Source of the DNA: Mesorhizobium sp. L2C084A000
GTDB lineage: Bacteria > Pseudomonadota > Alphaproteobacteria > Rhizobiales > Rhizobiaceae
Reading direction: 5' to 3'
Assembly: GCF_000502875.1 (NCBI RefSeq)
Contig: NZ_AYWX01000005.1
Coordinates: forward strand, 186,533 to 250,532
Length of the DNA: 64,000 bases
Notes under the pieces: generated by a model
What the model saw: the letters and a program-made list of their open reading frames with translations, nothing else
Databases searched by the model: none
What the model was told of the DNA's origin: nothing
Shown: one piece after another, positions 1-9,825 of the stretch
How the letters are laid out: each line of letters starts with the position of its first letter
Position numbering within the stretch: the first letter of the stretch is position 1
Program-made: the position numbers and the translations under genes

Positions 1-1923
1 CCAGTCCACAAGGCGACGAACCTGCCGCTCGGTGTAGCCGCGCTCGACCATCCGCTGCACGAATTCATTGTGCCGCTTTTCCGTGACGCTGTCCTGCTTG
101 GAGCCGAAACTGATCACCGGCAGGAGGTCCTCGACCTGGCCGAACATGCGTTTCTCGATGACTTCCCGCAGCTTTTCGTAACTTGTCCACGCCGGGTTGC
201 GGCCATGGTTTCTTGCACGGGCGCGCAGCGTGAATTTCACCACCTCGTTGCGGAAGTCCTTGGGATTGGCGATGCCGGCCGGTTTTTCGACCTGCGAAAG
301 CTCGTTGTCCAAAACCTCGCGGTTGAGGATCTGGCCGGTGTCGGGATCCTTGTAGTCCTGGTCTTCGATCCAGGCGTCGGCATAGGCGATGTAGCGGTCG
401 AAAAGATTCTGGCCGTACTCGCTGTACGATTCCAGATAGGCTTTCTGGATCTCATGGCCGATGAATTCGGCATACCGCGCGGCCAGCTCGGACTTGATGA
501 ACTCCAGATAGGCGGCTTCCGTCTCCTTCGGAAACTGTTCGCGCTTGATTGCCTCCTCCAGGATGTACATGAGATGCACGGGGTCGGCGGCCACCTCTTC
601 GGTGTCATAGTTGAAGGTCTGCGACAGGATCTTGAAGGCAAAGCGCGTGCTGACGCCGGCCATGCCCTCGTCGACGCCCGCGGCGTCCCGATATTCCTGA
701 ACCGACTTGGCCTTGGGGTCGACTTCCTTGAGGTTCTCGCCATCATAGGCGCGCATCTTGGTGTAGAGCGGCGAATTGTCGTGCTCGGCCAACCGGGTCG
801 AGACGGTAAACCGGCTGAGGATGTCCAGCACCTCTGGAGCGCAGGGACTGGCGGCCAATTCGCTCTCCCGCAGCAGTTTCTCGTAGATCTGCCGCTCTTC
901 GGTTATCCGCAGGCAATACGGCACCTTGACCACGAGGATGCGATCGAGAAAAGCCTCATTGTTCTTGTTGTTCTTGAACTGCAGCCATTCCGACTCGTTG
1001 GAATGAGCCACGATGATCCCCTGATAGGGAAAGGCGCCGAAATTTTCGGTGCCGTTGTAGCTGCCTTCCTGGGTGGCGGTCAGCAGCGGATGCAGGACCT
1101 TGATAGGCGCCTTGAACATTTCGACGAATTCAAGCAGGCCCTGGGTGGTCCGGTTCAGTCCGCCACTATAGGAATAGGCGTCCGGATCGGATTGGCTGAA
1201 ATTTTCCAATTGCCGGATATCTACCTTGCCAACCAGGGCCGAAACGTCCTGATTGTTCTCGTCGCCGGGCTCGGTCTTGGCGATGCCGATCTGGCGCAGT
1301 CGCGAAGGCATCAGCTTGACGACGCTGAACTTGGAAATGTCGCCGGAGAGTTCATCGAGGCGCTTGGCCGCCCATGGCGAAATGAGCCCATTCAACCGGC
1401 GTCGGGCAATGCCGTATTTATCCTCCAGCAGGTCGCCCATGCGATCGGGATGGAAAAGGCCCAGCGGCGATTCGAAAACCGGGCTGACCTGGTTGCCGAC
1501 CTTCAGCGTGTAGATCGGGCGCTGCTCCATCAACTTCTTCAGCCGCTCGGCAAGGGACGATTTGCCGCCGCCGACCGGGCCGAGCAAATAGAGGATTTGC
1601 TTGCGTTCCTCGAGCCCCTGCGACGCGTAGCGAAAATAGCCGGCGATGCGCTCGATTGTGTCCTCCATGCCATAGAAATCGGCAAAGGAGGGGTACACTT
1701 TCAGGGTTCGATTGGAGAATATGCGGCCGAGCCGCTCATCCTTGCTGGTGTCGACCAGGTTCGGCTCGCCGATCGCCTCGACCATCCGTTCAGGCGCTGA
1801 GGCATACATCGACTTGTCCTCGCGGCAGGCAAGGAGATATTGCTGGATGCTGATCTCTTCCTGTGCCGCGTTGGTGTAAATTTCCGAAAACAGATCGAAG
1901 ACGTCAGACTGGTTCTCTCGCAT
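1..1923 (-). CDS. prkA: PrkA family serine protein kinase (3' end cut by window edge)
   Basis: The reverse strand is open for 641 codons from ATG 1923 to the window edge. The N-terminus reads MRENQSDVFDLFSEIY and an AAA-type P-loop, LLGPVGGGKSSLAERLK, follows near residue 100. This is the PrkA layout: an N-terminal AAA+ domain and a C-terminal kinase-like domain. The family is about 640-650 residues long and the last visible residues (YTERQVRRLVDW) resemble its C-terminus, so only a few codons are missing. In other bacteria prkA is followed by a YeaH/DUF444 gene and a SpoVR gene; those would lie outside the window. PrkA is linked to stationary-phase and stress responses, which fits the EcfG-like promoter just upstream. 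A 576-codon open frame on the opposite strand is its antisense shadow. Confidence 0.93.
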   Translation of the reverse strand, partial: MRENQSDVFDLFSEIYTNAAQEEISIQQYLLACREDKSMYASAPERMVEAIGEPNLVDTSKDERLGRIFSNRTLKVYPSFADFYGMEDTIERIAGYFRYASQGLEERKQILYLLGPVGGGKSSLAERLKKLMEQRPIYTLKVGNQVSPVFESPLGLFHPDRMGDLLEDKYGIARRRLNGLISPWAAKRLDELSGDISKFSVVKLMPSRLRQIGIAKTEPGDENNQDVSALVGKVDIRQLENFSQSDPDAYSYSGGLNRTTQGLLEFVEMFKAPIKVLHPLLTATQEGSYNGTENFGAFPYQGIIVAHSNESEWLQFKNNKNNEAFLDRILVVKVPYCLRITEERQIYEKLLRESELAASPCAPEVLDILSRFTVSTRLAEHDNSPLYTKMRAYDGENLKEVDPKAKSVQEYRDAAGVDEGMAGVSTRFAFKILSQTFNYDTEEVAADPVHLMYILEEAIKREQFPKETEAAYLEFIKSELAARYAEFIGHEIQKAYLESYSEYGQNLFDRYIAYADAWIEDQDYKDPDTGQILNREVLDNELSQVEKPAGIANPKDFRNEVVKFTLRARARNHGRNPAWTSYEKLREVIEKRMFGQVEDLLPVISFGSKQDSVTEKRHNEFVQRMVERGYTERQVRRLVDW

Positions 1924-1976
1924 GATGCTTTTGCCCTCGGAGCCGCTGTGGCTTCCATTCGGCTCACCTCGCATTC

Positions 1977-2002
1977 AACTGTCGGGGGGTACCGTTTGTT
2001 CC
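1977..2002 (-). promoter_or_regulatory. Candidate EcfG-type general stress promoter of prkA
   Basis: On the reverse strand GGAAC (2002-1998) is followed by a 17-base gap and AGTT (1980-1977). Alphaproteobacterial EcfG/RpoE2 promoters have GGAAC, 16-19 bases, then (CG)TT. Transcription would start near 1970, leaving a leader of about 47 bases before prkA. The -35 is perfect and the -10 matches three of four bases. The site is inferred from pattern only. Confidence 0.45.
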
Positions 2003-2164
2003 CTTCATGTGAAGAGGTGGCTACGATCATGAGGTTTTGAGGCCACTCCGGGATCAAGGCGCTCGGTGCGGAGCGGTATTCAGCGCGGGTAGCGGGTGTG
2101 TGGCGAATCCCTGACTGGACGGCTGGGGCCGCCGCGTGCAGTCTTGCCTCGTCAGGAGACAGTG

Positions 2165-2971
2165 ATGATCGATCGACGAAGCCTGATCATGGCCTCGGTG
2201 GCGGCGATGCTGCCATTGGAAGCATCGGCCGCGTCGGAAACACGCCGACCCACGCCAAAAACCTTGGACTACGGGCCGGCCAAGCTCGACATCTATGCGC
2301 CCGATGGTGCAATGGGCCTGCCGGTCGTGTTTTTCGTTCATGGCGGCACCTGGCAGTTTGGCAAACGCAGTCAGGTCGACGCCAAACCGGCCTTCCTGCT
2401 CGCCAACGGCTTCTGCTTCGTCTCCATCGATTACCGCATGTTGCCGCAGGCCGATGTCGCCACCCAGGCCGGTGACGTCGAAAAGGCCTACGCCTACATC
2501 AGAGCCAACATCGCCCGGCATGGCGGCGATCCCAACCGCATCGTCGGCATGGGCCATTCGGCCGGCTGCCATCTGATTGCGCTGACCGGCATGCGCGGCG
2601 GGTTGCCCGGCATAGCTGCGCTCATTCTCGACGATACCAGGGCCTATGATCTTGCAGCACTTGCCAAGAAGGGCGGCATGGTGCGGGCCTATGCCCGCGT
2701 CTTTTCCGATCCCGCGCAATGGGCGGCACTGTCGCCGGCCAGCCATGTCGACGGCCGCAGGCACCCGCCGACTTTCATTGCCTATTCGCGCGCCCCTGGC
2801 CGCGGCGAGGACTCCAAGGCCTTTGCCGAGCGCCTGCGCGCGACGGGCACCAAGGTTACGCTGTTCGACGGCAGCGCCTACATGCATATGTCGATCAATC
2901 GGGATTTCGGCGAGGATGGCGACGCGCTGACCGCGGCCGCGCTGGCATTCCTGAAATCGACGGTTGGCTGA
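2165..2971 (+). CDS. Exported alpha/beta hydrolase (carboxylesterase-like)
   Basis: A 268-residue protein with an N-terminal signal-like segment (about residues 1-22, ending LEASAA). It has the HGG oxyanion motif (VHGGTW, near 59-63) and the nucleophile elbow GHSAG with Ser132, which are the marks of the esterase/lipase (HSL-like or kynurenine-formamidase-like) branch of the alpha/beta hydrolase fold. The remaining triad members are probably Asp in GEDSKAF and His in YMHMS near the C-terminus. ATG 2165 was chosen over upstream in-frame starts because AGGAGA lies 8 bases before it and the signal peptide begins there. The ThDP enzyme follows 100 bases downstream on the same strand, but no shared pathway can be read from that. 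The substrate is unknown. Confidence 0.85.
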   Translation: MIDRRSLIMASVAAMLPLEASAASETRRPTPKTLDYGPAKLDIYAPDGAMGLPVVFFVHGGTWQFGKRSQVDAKPAFLLANGFCFVSIDYRMLPQADVATQAGDVEKAYAYIRANIARHGGDPNRIVGMGHSAGCHLIALTGMRGGLPGIAALILDDTRAYDLAALAKKGGMVRAYARVFSDPAQWAALSPASHVDGRRHPPTFIAYSRAPGRGEDSKAFAERLRATGTKVTLFDGSAYMHMSINRDFGEDGDALTAAALAFLKSTVG

Positions 2972-3071
2972 TCTTTACGGCACTGGATCAGATCAAAAGT
3001 GGCGGCGGGACATTGCTGTGCGGGCGCGCCTGGGTGCAAGTGCTCTTCGATCGTGAGCGGGAGGGAATTGC

Positions 3072-4625
3072 ATGAACGGCGCCGATGTCCTGTGTGACGT
3101 GCTTCTGGCCAATGATGTGACAGTCTGCTTCGCCAATCCCGGCACCTCCGAAATGCACTTCGTTGCAGCACTTGACCGCAAGCCGAAAATGCGTTGCGTG
3201 CTCGGGCTGTTCGAGGGGGTGGTGACCGGGGCCGCCGATGGCTATGCGCGGATGACCGATCGGCCGGCCGCGACGCTGCTGCATACCGGTCCCGGCCTGG
3301 CCAACGGTCTCGCCAACATGCACAATGCCCGGCGTGCCTTCAGCCCGATGATCAACATCGTCGGCGACCACGCCTCTTACCATCTGCCGCTCGATGCCCC
3401 GCTCACCAGCGATATCGAAAGCCTTGCGGCGCCGATGTCCAACTGGGTCGGCCGCGTCAAGGGCCCGGCCGATATCGCGCCGGCAGCTGAAGCAGCCTTT
3501 CGCGCCTCGCTGACACCACCCGGCGTCGCGACGATGATCCTGCCGGCGGATGCCGCCTGGGGCGAAGTCGACGCGGTTTCGGTCGGCAAGGTGACGCTGG
3601 TGCCAGCGCCGGCCGTCGATATGGACGCCGTGCGCAAGGTCGCCGCGGCGATCCGTGCCGCTCCGGGCCGGGCAGGCATGATCGTTCGCGGAAAGGCCGC
3701 ACGCGCCGATGCGCTCGCCATCGCCGGGCAAATCTCGACGGGCAGCGACGTCCGGCTGTTCGGCGAGGTTCTGATCGCACGGATGCAACGCGGGCGCGGG
3801 CGTGTCGCGCCGGCCCGCATCCCCTATCCGGTCGACGCGGCGATGGCTGTGCTCAGGGATGTCGATGTTCTGATCCTGGTCGGCGCGAAGGAGCCGGTTG
3901 CCTTCTTCGCCTATCCGGGAAAACCGGGACGGCTCGTTCGGGAAGGCTGCGAGGTGCTGACACTGGCCGCCCATGGCGAAGATCTGCATGCGGCGCTGGA
4001 GGCGCTTCGCGACGAACTTGGCATCAAGCCGCCGAAACGACAGGTCGTCGCGGCCGCTTTTCCCGACGAGGCAACGCCGAGCGGCAAGCTGACGGAAGAT
4101 GCGATCGCGCTGTCGGTGGCGCGCAAACTGCCGGCCGATGCGATCATTTGCGATGAAGCGGTCACCTCGGCCAGGCGTTTCTTCGCGCTGTCGGCCTTTG
4201 CAGCGCCGCACGACTACATGATGGGCACGGGCGGATCGATCGGCGGCGGCATCCCGATGGCGACCGGGGCGGCAATCGCCTGTCCGGACCGCAAGGTGAT
4301 CAATCTCGAGGCCGATGGCAGCGGGATGTACACGGTGCAGGGATTGTGGACGCAGGCGCGGGAAAAGCTCGACGTGGTGACGATCGTGTTTTCCAACCGA
4401 ACCTATGCGATCCTGCATGGCGAGATGAAGAATGTCGGCGTCGGCGCCATCGGCGAGAACGCCAGGCGCATGCTCGACCTCGACTATCCCTCGCTCGACT
4501 GGGTGTCGCTGGCCAAAGGCATGGGCGTGGAGGCGGCCCGCGCCGATACGTGCGAGCGCTTCGAGGCGCTGCTGGACAGCGCGCTGTCACGGCGCGGGCC
4601 GTTCCTCATCGAAGCGGTGCTCTGA
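3072..4625 (+). CDS. Thiamine-diphosphate-dependent enzyme, acetolactate-synthase-like large subunit
   Basis: A 517-residue three-domain ThDP enzyme. The N-terminal PYR domain has the catalytic Glu in GLFEGVVTGAADGYAR (Glu48), which activates the cofactor. The C-terminal PP domain has the Mg-ThDP motif EADGSGMYT (Asp415-Gly-Ser) followed by SNRTYAIL, giving the usual GDG...N pattern with Ala in place of the first Gly. The family includes acetolactate synthase, benzoylformate decarboxylase and related 2-oxoacid decarboxylases or carboligases. There is no regulatory subunit gene (ilvH) beside it, so a role outside branched-chain amino acid synthesis is more likely. AGGGA precedes ATG 3072. The substrate cannot be assigned. 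Confidence 0.88.
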   Translation: MNGADVLCDVLLANDVTVCFANPGTSEMHFVAALDRKPKMRCVLGLFEGVVTGAADGYARMTDRPAATLLHTGPGLANGLANMHNARRAFSPMINIVGDHASYHLPLDAPLTSDIESLAAPMSNWVGRVKGPADIAPAAEAAFRASLTPPGVATMILPADAAWGEVDAVSVGKVTLVPAPAVDMDAVRKVAAAIRAAPGRAGMIVRGKAARADALAIAGQISTGSDVRLFGEVLIARMQRGRGRVAPARIPYPVDAAMAVLRDVDVLILVGAKEPVAFFAYPGKPGRLVREGCEVLTLAAHGEDLHAALEALRDELGIKPPKRQVVAAAFPDEATPSGKLTEDAIALSVARKLPADAIICDEAVTSARRFFALSAFAAPHDYMMGTGGSIGGGIPMATGAAIACPDRKVINLEADGSGMYTVQGLWTQAREKLDVVTIVFSNRTYAILHGEMKNVGVGAIGENARRMLDLDYPSLDWVSLAKGMGVEAARADTCERFEALLDSALSRRGPFLIEAVL

Positions 4626-4655
4626 GCGCGGCGAAAAACGATAGGCGGAACCGAG

Positions 4656-4958
4656 CTACCAGCGGGTCTTTTCGCCGGGAGCCGCCGGTTCGATCGCCAG
4701 CGCGTGCACGCCGGCCTTCAATTCATCGGCAAGCAGTTCATTGACGGCGCGGTGACGGTCGATGCGGCTCATGCCGGCAAAGGCGGAAGCGACGACGCGG
4801 ACGCGAAAATGCGTCTCGCCGGTGCCGTCGTAAGTGCCGTGATGGTCGGAGCCGTGATGGTGGTGGCCGGCATGGAGATGGCTCTCGTTGATGATGACCA
4901 GCCTGTCCGGCGAAAATGCCTTATTGAGCTTGTCTTCCATGGTCGCCTGTATGGACAT
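4656..4958 (-). CDS. bolA: BolA family protein
   Basis: A 100-residue protein with the compact BolA/KH-like fold pattern: INESHLHAGHH near the N-terminus, then THFRVRVVASAFAG and SRIDRHRAVNELLADEL. BolA proteins pair with monothiol glutaredoxins and bind [2Fe-2S] clusters in iron-sulfur trafficking and stress morphology. The start at 4958 (MSIQATMEDK) is preferred because AAGGGAG lies 6 bases before it; an ATG two codons upstream touches that ribosome site directly. The histidine cluster HAGHHHHGSDHH is longer than in many BolA proteins. The gene is divergent from the J-domain gene and close to cobST, a common rhizobial neighbourhood. Confidence 0.92.
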   Translation of the reverse strand: MSIQATMEDKLNKAFSPDRLVIINESHLHAGHHHHGSDHHGTYDGTGETHFRVRVVASAFAGMSRIDRHRAVNELLADELKAGVHALAIEPAAPGEKTRW

Positions 4959-5139
4959 CGCCATCTCCCTTCACCAAATATCGCTGGCATCTCAGCCTGG
5001 AAACCGAAAATCGGTTTCGCGAGGGGCCGCCGCCGTGCAACAAAATCCGCCATTCGCCTGCTTTATGCCGCGATTCAGCGGTTAGGGCGATGATCGCGAA
5101 AATGTCAATTCTTGTTTCGCATCTGCGAACGCCCCATAA

Positions 5140-5769
5140 ATGGGTAAGATGAAGCCGTACCCCAAATATTTCGAGAAGATTCGCGTCCGCCCCGACAAGG
5201 ACGCGGAGCTGAAGTCGCACTCGCCGATCTGCCAGTGGGACGGCTGCAAGGAAGCGGGCACCCATCGTGCGCCGGTCGGGCGCATGAAGGAGGGCGAGTA
5301 TTTCCATTTCTGCTTCGATCATGTGCGCGAGTACAACAAGGGCTTCAACTACTTTTCCGGCGTGCCGGACACCGAGGTCGCGCGCTTCCAGAAGGAAGCC
5401 ATGACCGGGCACCGGCCGACCTGGAAGATGGGCGCCAACGGGGCCTCGACGCGGTCGTCGCCCGATATGGCCCAGATGCGTTCCGGCCGGGCCGGCTACT
5501 ATAACCGCATGCGCGACCCGTTCGACCTGTTCAAGGGACCGAAGGATCCGCGCGAGGCGCGCGAGCGCAAGGCCAAGCCGCTTGAGGCCAAGGCGCTGGA
5601 AACGCTTGGCCTTGATACAAAGGCGACTGGCAAGGAGATCAAGGCGCGCTATAAGGAACTGGTGAAACAGCACCATCCGGATGCGAATGGTGGCGACAGA
5701 GGTTCGGAAGACCGGTTCCGCGATGTGCTGCAGGCCTATCGCGTGCTCAAACAGGCGGGCCTGTGCTGA
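5140..5769 (+). CDS. J-domain (DnaJ-like) protein with an N-terminal Cys/His-rich region
   Basis: A 209-residue protein whose C-terminal 60 residues form a J domain: LETLGLDTKATGKEIKARY, then the essential HPD tripeptide (His179-Pro-Asp), then DRFRDVLQAYRVLK. J domains stimulate Hsp70 (DnaK) ATPase activity. Upstream, residues 31-61 hold Cys31, Cys36, His42, Cys58 and His61 (CQWDGC, HFCFDH), which could bind a metal; this is inference. There are no glycine-rich or central zinc domains, so it is a specialised J protein and not DnaJ itself. It lies between bolA and cobS as in other Rhizobiales. MKPYPKYF at 5149 is an alternative start. Confidence 0.87.
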   Translation: MGKMKPYPKYFEKIRVRPDKDAELKSHSPICQWDGCKEAGTHRAPVGRMKEGEYFHFCFDHVREYNKGFNYFSGVPDTEVARFQKEAMTGHRPTWKMGANGASTRSSPDMAQMRSGRAGYYNRMRDPFDLFKGPKDPREARERKAKPLEAKALETLGLDTKATGKEIKARYKELVKQHHPDANGGDRGSEDRFRDVLQAYRVLKQAGLC

Positions 5770-5790
5770 GCGGCCATACGGTTCGTGTCG

Positions 5791-5817
5791 TTTTCCAACT
5801 TTCATAAGGTTGGAAAA
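5791..5817. other. Intergenic hairpin between the J-domain gene and cobS
   Basis: TTTTCCAAC (5791-5799) pairs perfectly with GTTGGAAAA (5809-5817) around a 9-base loop. It begins 21 bases after the J-domain stop codon. No uninterrupted T run follows, so it is more likely an mRNA-stabilising or processing hairpin than a strong terminator. Confidence 0.45.
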
Positions 5818-5892
5818 GGCTCTAAGACCGCCCCCGGACAAAATCGATTGCCGGCGAAATCAGACGTTTCGCCCGTGGAGACGTTGAGAGAT

Positions 5893-6879
5893 ATGAACAA
5901 GGTCGATCGTGACATCGCCAACCTGCCCGACACGACGGTGTCGGTGAAGGAGAAATTCGGCTTCGAGTCCAAGATGGTGGTACCGGCCTATTCGGTGACA
6001 TCGGAGCATGTGCCCGACATCGACCCGGACTATCTCTTCGACAAGAACACGACGATGGCGATCCTTGCGGGCTTTGCCTACAACCGCCGCGTCATGGTGT
6101 CGGGCTATCACGGCACCGGCAAGTCGACCCATATCGAACAGGTTGCCGCCCGGCTTAACTGGCCTTGTGTGCGCGTCAACCTCGACAGTCATGTCAGCCG
6201 TATCGATCTCGTCGGCAAGGACGCGATCGTCGTCAAGGATGGCCTGCAGATCACCGAATTCCGCGACGGCATCCTGCCCTGGGCCTACCAGCACAATGTC
6301 GCTCTGTGCTTCGACGAGTACGATGCCGGCCGTCCGGATGTGATGTTCGTCATCCAGCGCGTGCTGGAATCGTCGGGCCGGCTGACGCTGCTCGACCAGA
6401 GCCGGGTCATCCGCCCGCATCCGGCCTTCCGGTTGTTCTCGACCGCCAACACGGTCGGCCTCGGCGACACCACTGGCCTCTATCACGGCACCCAGCAGAT
6501 CAACCAGGCGCAGATGGACCGCTGGTCGATCGTCACCACGCTGAACTATTTGCCGCACGACAATGAAGTCGCCATCGTGCTGGCCAAGGCCAAGCACTAT
6601 CGCGACAGCAAGGGCAAGGACATCGTCAACAAGATGGTGCGCGTCGCCGACATGACGCGTTCGGCCTTCATCAACGGCGATCTGTCGACCGTGATGAGCC
6701 CGCGCACCGTGATCACCTGGGCCGAGAATGCCGAGATATTCGGCAATATCGGCATGGCGTTCCGGCTGACCTTCCTCAACAAGTGTGATGAACTGGAACG
6801 CTCGGTGGTGGCCGAGTTCTACCAGCGCGCCTTTGGCGAGGATCTGCCCGAGAGCGCCGCCAACGTGGTGCTGGGCTAA
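5893..6879 (+). CDS. cobS: Cobaltochelatase subunit CobS
   Basis: A 328-residue AAA+ ATPase that, with CobT and CobN, inserts Co2+ into hydrogenobyrinic acid a,c-diamide in the aerobic cobalamin pathway. Visible motifs are Walker [10 protein letters not shown] (about residue 75), Walker [10 protein letters not shown] and the sensor region [12 protein letters not shown] 5893 ([13 protein letters not shown]) is chosen because GAGAG lies just upstream and the length matches the family (about 330); the frame is open further upstream. cobT follows after 11 bases, so the two are co-transcribed. CobN is not in the window, which is usual because cobN sits in the main cob cluster in rhizobia. Confidence 0.96.
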   Translation: MNKVDRDIANLPDTTVSVKEKFGFESKMVVPAYSVTSEHVPDIDPDYLFDKNTTMAILAGFAYNRRVMVSGYHGTGKSTHIEQVAARLNWPCVRVNLDSHVSRIDLVGKDAIVVKDGLQITEFRDGILPWAYQHNVALCFDEYDAGRPDVMFVIQRVLESSGRLTLLDQSRVIRPHPAFRLFSTANTVGLGDTTGLYHGTQQINQAQMDRWSIVTTLNYLPHDNEVAIVLAKAKHYRDSKGKDIVNKMVRVADMTRSAFINGDLSTVMSPRTVITWAENAEIFGNIGMAFRLTFLNKCDELERSVVAEFYQRAFGEDLPESAANVVLG

Positions 6880-6890
6880 GCAGAGTCTCG

Positions 6891-8789
6891 ATGGCGGGTC
6901 CGGGCGACAACACGCGCAACAAGTCGAAGACGGGTTCTGAAGCCGACAGCTTCAAGCGCGCCGTCACCGTCTGCATGCGCGCCATCGCCGGCGACAAGGA
7001 GCTGGAGGTCGGCTTCGCCAAGGACCGGCCGGCGCTCGCCGGCAGCCGTGCGCGTCTGCCAGAATTGCCGAAGAAGGCGTCGAAGACCGATATCGCGATC
7101 ACCCGCGGCCTCGGCGATTCCATGGCGCTGAAGCGCGCCTGCCACGATGTGCGCATCCACACCAAGCTGGCGCCGGAAGGCAAGGCGGCCCGCGCCATCT
7201 ATGACGCGGTCGAACAGGCCCGCGTCGAGGCGATAGGCTCACGCGCCATGCAGGGCGTCGCCGACAATATCGGCTCGATGCTGGAGGACAAATACGCCAA
7301 GGCCAACCTCGTCGACATCAAGGACAAGGCCGACGCGCCGATCGAGGAAGCTCTTGCCCTGATAGTGCGCGAGAAGCTGACCGGCCGCCCGGTCCCGAAA
7401 AGCGGCGAGCGGCTGGTCGAACTCTGGCGCCCCTGGGTCGAGGAGAAGGCCAAGGCCGACCTCGACGGATTGTCGGCCAAGCTCGGCGACCAGCAGGCTT
7501 TCGCCCGGGTCGTGCGCGAGATGCTCGCCTCCATGGAAATGGCCGAGGAGCTTGGCGACGACCAGGAGACGGAAGACTCCGAGGACAATGACGACAACCA
7601 GCCGCAAGGCGAGGAGCAGAGCGAGGAGGGCGGCGAAGAGGATTCCGGCTCCGAGCAGTCGCAGTCCGAGGATGCCGAGGCTTCGGCCGATGACGAGCAG
7701 TCGGCCGAGACGGAAGCGTCCGACGCCACCGCCGACGACCTCTCCGACGATGACGATGCGGACGCCGAGACACCCGGTGAGGCGCGCCGCAACGACAATC
7801 CCTTCACCAATCTGCCGAAGGAAATCGACTACAAGGTCTTCACCACCGCTTTCGACGAAACGGTGGGCGCCGAGGAACTGTGCGAAGAGGAAGAGCTCGA
7901 CCGGCTGCGCGCCTTCCTCGATAAGCAGCTGGCCAATCTGTCAGGCGTCGTCGGGCGGCTCGCCAACCGGCTGCAGCGCCGGCTGATGGCACAACAGAAC
8001 CGCTCGTGGGATTTCGACCTGGAAGAGGGCTATCTCGACCCGGCACGGCTGGTGCGGGTTGTCATCGACCCGATGCAGCCGCTGTCGTTCAAGCAGGAGC
8101 GCGACACCAAATTCCGCGACACGGTGGTGACGCTGGTGCTCGACAATTCCGGCTCGATGCGCGGTCGGCCGATCACCGTCGCCGCCACCTGCGCCGACAT
8201 TCTGGCGCGCACGCTGGAGCGTTGTGGCGTCTCGGTCGAGATCCTCGGCTTCACCACCCGTGCCTGGAAGGGCGGGCAGGCGCGCGAGAAATGGCTGAAG
8301 GACGGCAAGCCGCCGAACCCAGGCCGGCTCAACGATTTGCGTCACATCATCTATAAGTCGGCCGACCATCCGTGGCGGCGGGCACGGCGCAATCTCGGGC
8401 TGATGATGCGCGAAGGCCTGCTCAAGGAAAACATCGACGGCGAGGCGCTGCTGTGGGCGCACAACCGGCTGATTGCCCGGCCGGAGCAGCGCAAGATCCT
8501 GATGATGATCTCGGACGGGGCGCCGGTCGACGATTCGACGCTGTCGGTCAATCCGGGCAATTATCTCGAGCGCCATCTGCGCGCCGTCATCGAGCTGATC
8601 GAGACGCGTTCGCCGGTGGAACTGCTGGCCATCGGCATCGGCCACGACGTCACGCGCTACTACCGCCGGGCTGTCACCATCGTCGATGCCGAGGAACTGG
8701 CCGGCGCCATGACCGAGCAGTTGGCTTCGCTGTTCGCCGAGGAAAGCGCGAAGGATACGCGACGCGGCGGCATGCGGCGCGCCGGATGA
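6891..8789 (+). CDS. cobT: Cobaltochelatase subunit CobT
   Basis: A 632-residue partner of CobS in cobalt chelation. It has an N-terminal helical region, a very acidic low-complexity linker at about 219-297 (runs of Glu, Asp and Ser) and a C-terminal von Willebrand A domain with the MIDAS motif DNSGS (residues 418-422). This is the CobT layout: CobS and CobT form an AAA+/MIDAS chaperone ring that drives CobN. The stop codon overlaps the ATG of the next gene (ATGA at 8786-8789), so the downstream esterase-like gene is translationally coupled. Confidence 0.96.
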   Translation: MAGPGDNTRNKSKTGSEADSFKRAVTVCMRAIAGDKELEVGFAKDRPALAGSRARLPELPKKASKTDIAITRGLGDSMALKRACHDVRIHTKLAPEGKAARAIYDAVEQARVEAIGSRAMQGVADNIGSMLEDKYAKANLVDIKDKADAPIEEALALIVREKLTGRPVPKSGERLVELWRPWVEEKAKADLDGLSAKLGDQQAFARVVREMLASMEMAEELGDDQETEDSEDNDDNQPQGEEQSEEGGEEDSGSEQSQSEDAEASADDEQSAETEASDATADDLSDDDDADAETPGEARRNDNPFTNLPKEIDYKVFTTAFDETVGAEELCEEEELDRLRAFLDKQLANLSGVVGRLANRLQRRLMAQQNRSWDFDLEEGYLDPARLVRVVIDPMQPLSFKQERDTKFRDTVVTLVLDNSGSMRGRPITVAATCADILARTLERCGVSVEILGFTTRAWKGGQAREKWLKDGKPPNPGRLNDLRHIIYKSADHPWRRARRNLGLMMREGLLKENIDGEALLWAHNRLIARPEQRKILMMISDGAPVDDSTLSVNPGNYLERHLRAVIELIETRSPVELLAIGIGHDVTRYYRRAVTIVDAEELAGAMTEQLASLFAEESAKDTRRGGMRRAG

Positions 8790-9814
8790 TCTTCTCGAGC
8801 GGCGGCTTTCGGCAGACGCTTTTCGCCGCCATCGCCCTGCTTACCGGCGTGGTTGCGGCGGCAGCCGGTTCAGCTGATTCCACCTCGGTTGAGCCGGTCG
8901 AAGTCTCGGCCCGACCGATCGCCGAATTCCACATTGGCCGTGCCGGCAAGCAGTTCGGCCCGTTCGAATTCGTCGGCGGGCTGGAGATGACCTCGCCGAC
9001 ACGCGATTTCGGCGCGCTGTCGGCCTTCCGCTTCCTGAAAGCCGGCGGTGACTTCATCGGCGTTGCCGACACCGGCTTCTGGTTCTTCGGCACGGTGATC
9101 CGCGACGCGGAAAAGCGACCCTCCGGCATCCAGAATTTCCGCATGCAGCAGATGGTCGACCAGACCGGCCGGCCGATCGACAGGAAATGGGAGGTCGATG
9201 CGGAAGGTCTCGCGGTCAAGGACGGCATCGCCACCGTCGGCTTCGAGCGCAGCCACCGCGTCGCCCAGTTCAAGATCGACTCCAACGACATGAAGGCACC
9301 CTTCAAGCCGCTGGATTTCGCCGTTCCGGCCCGCGAGCTGCGTCAGAATCGCGGCTTCGAGACCGTCACCCACGCCAATGCCAACGGCCAGCATGAGGGC
9401 GGCCTAGTCGTGGTCTCCGAGAAGAGCCTGGACAAGGCCGGCAACATCTATGCCGCCATCATCGAAGGACCGCACAAGGGCATCTTCACCGTCAAACGCA
9501 ATGGCGATTTCGACATCACCGACGGGGCCTTCCTGCCGGATGGCGATCTGTTGCTTCTGGAGCGCAGTTTCTCGATGGCCAGCGGCGTCAAGATGCGGCT
9601 GCGGCGCATCTATGGCGAAAGCGTCGAGAAGGGCGCGGTCGCCGACGGGCCGGTGCTGCTGGAGGCCGACATGGGCTACCAGATTGACAATATGGAAGGG
9701 CTCGACGTCTGGACCCGCGGCGACGGCGCGCTGATGGTGTCGCTGATCTCCGACGACAACCACTCGATCCTGCAGCGCAACCTCTATCTGGAATTCATTC
9801 TCCACCAGGATTGA
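8786..9814 (+). CDS. Exported phytase-like esterase-domain protein
   Basis: A 342-residue protein with a hydrophobic N-terminal signal segment (about residues 8-28). The rest fits the 'esterase-like activity of phytase' family (PF13449): [25 protein letters not shown], and near the end NMEGLDVW, a beta-propeller-type repeat of GxE and D-rich turns. It starts inside the cobT stop (ATGA overlap), so it is probably the last gene of the cobS-cobT operon. A direct role in cobalt chelation is not known. The family is often next to cobT in rhizobia. Substrate unknown. Confidence 0.82.
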   Translation: MIFSSGGFRQTLFAAIALLTGVVAAAAGSADSTSVEPVEVSARPIAEFHIGRAGKQFGPFEFVGGLEMTSPTRDFGALSAFRFLKAGGDFIGVADTGFWFFGTVIRDAEKRPSGIQNFRMQQMVDQTGRPIDRKWEVDAEGLAVKDGIATVGFERSHRVAQFKIDSNDMKAPFKPLDFAVPARELRQNRGFETVTHANANGQHEGGLVVVSEKSLDKAGNIYAAIIEGPHKGIFTVKRNGDFDITDGAFLPDGDLLLLERSFSMASGVKMRLRRIYGESVEKGAVADGPVLLEADMGYQIDNMEGLDVWTRGDGALMVSLISDDNHSILQRNLYLEFILHQD

Positions 9815-9825
9815 GCCCGCCGGCT

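Noticed and set aside
70..1800. 576-codon open frame on the forward strand
   Set aside because: It is antisense to prkA, whose translation has recognisable motifs. Long antisense frames are expected at this GC content.
2988..4418. 476-codon reverse frame opposite the ThDP enzyme
   Set aside because: No recognisable domain, Arg/His-rich composition typical of a shadow; the forward frame is a clear ThDP enzyme.
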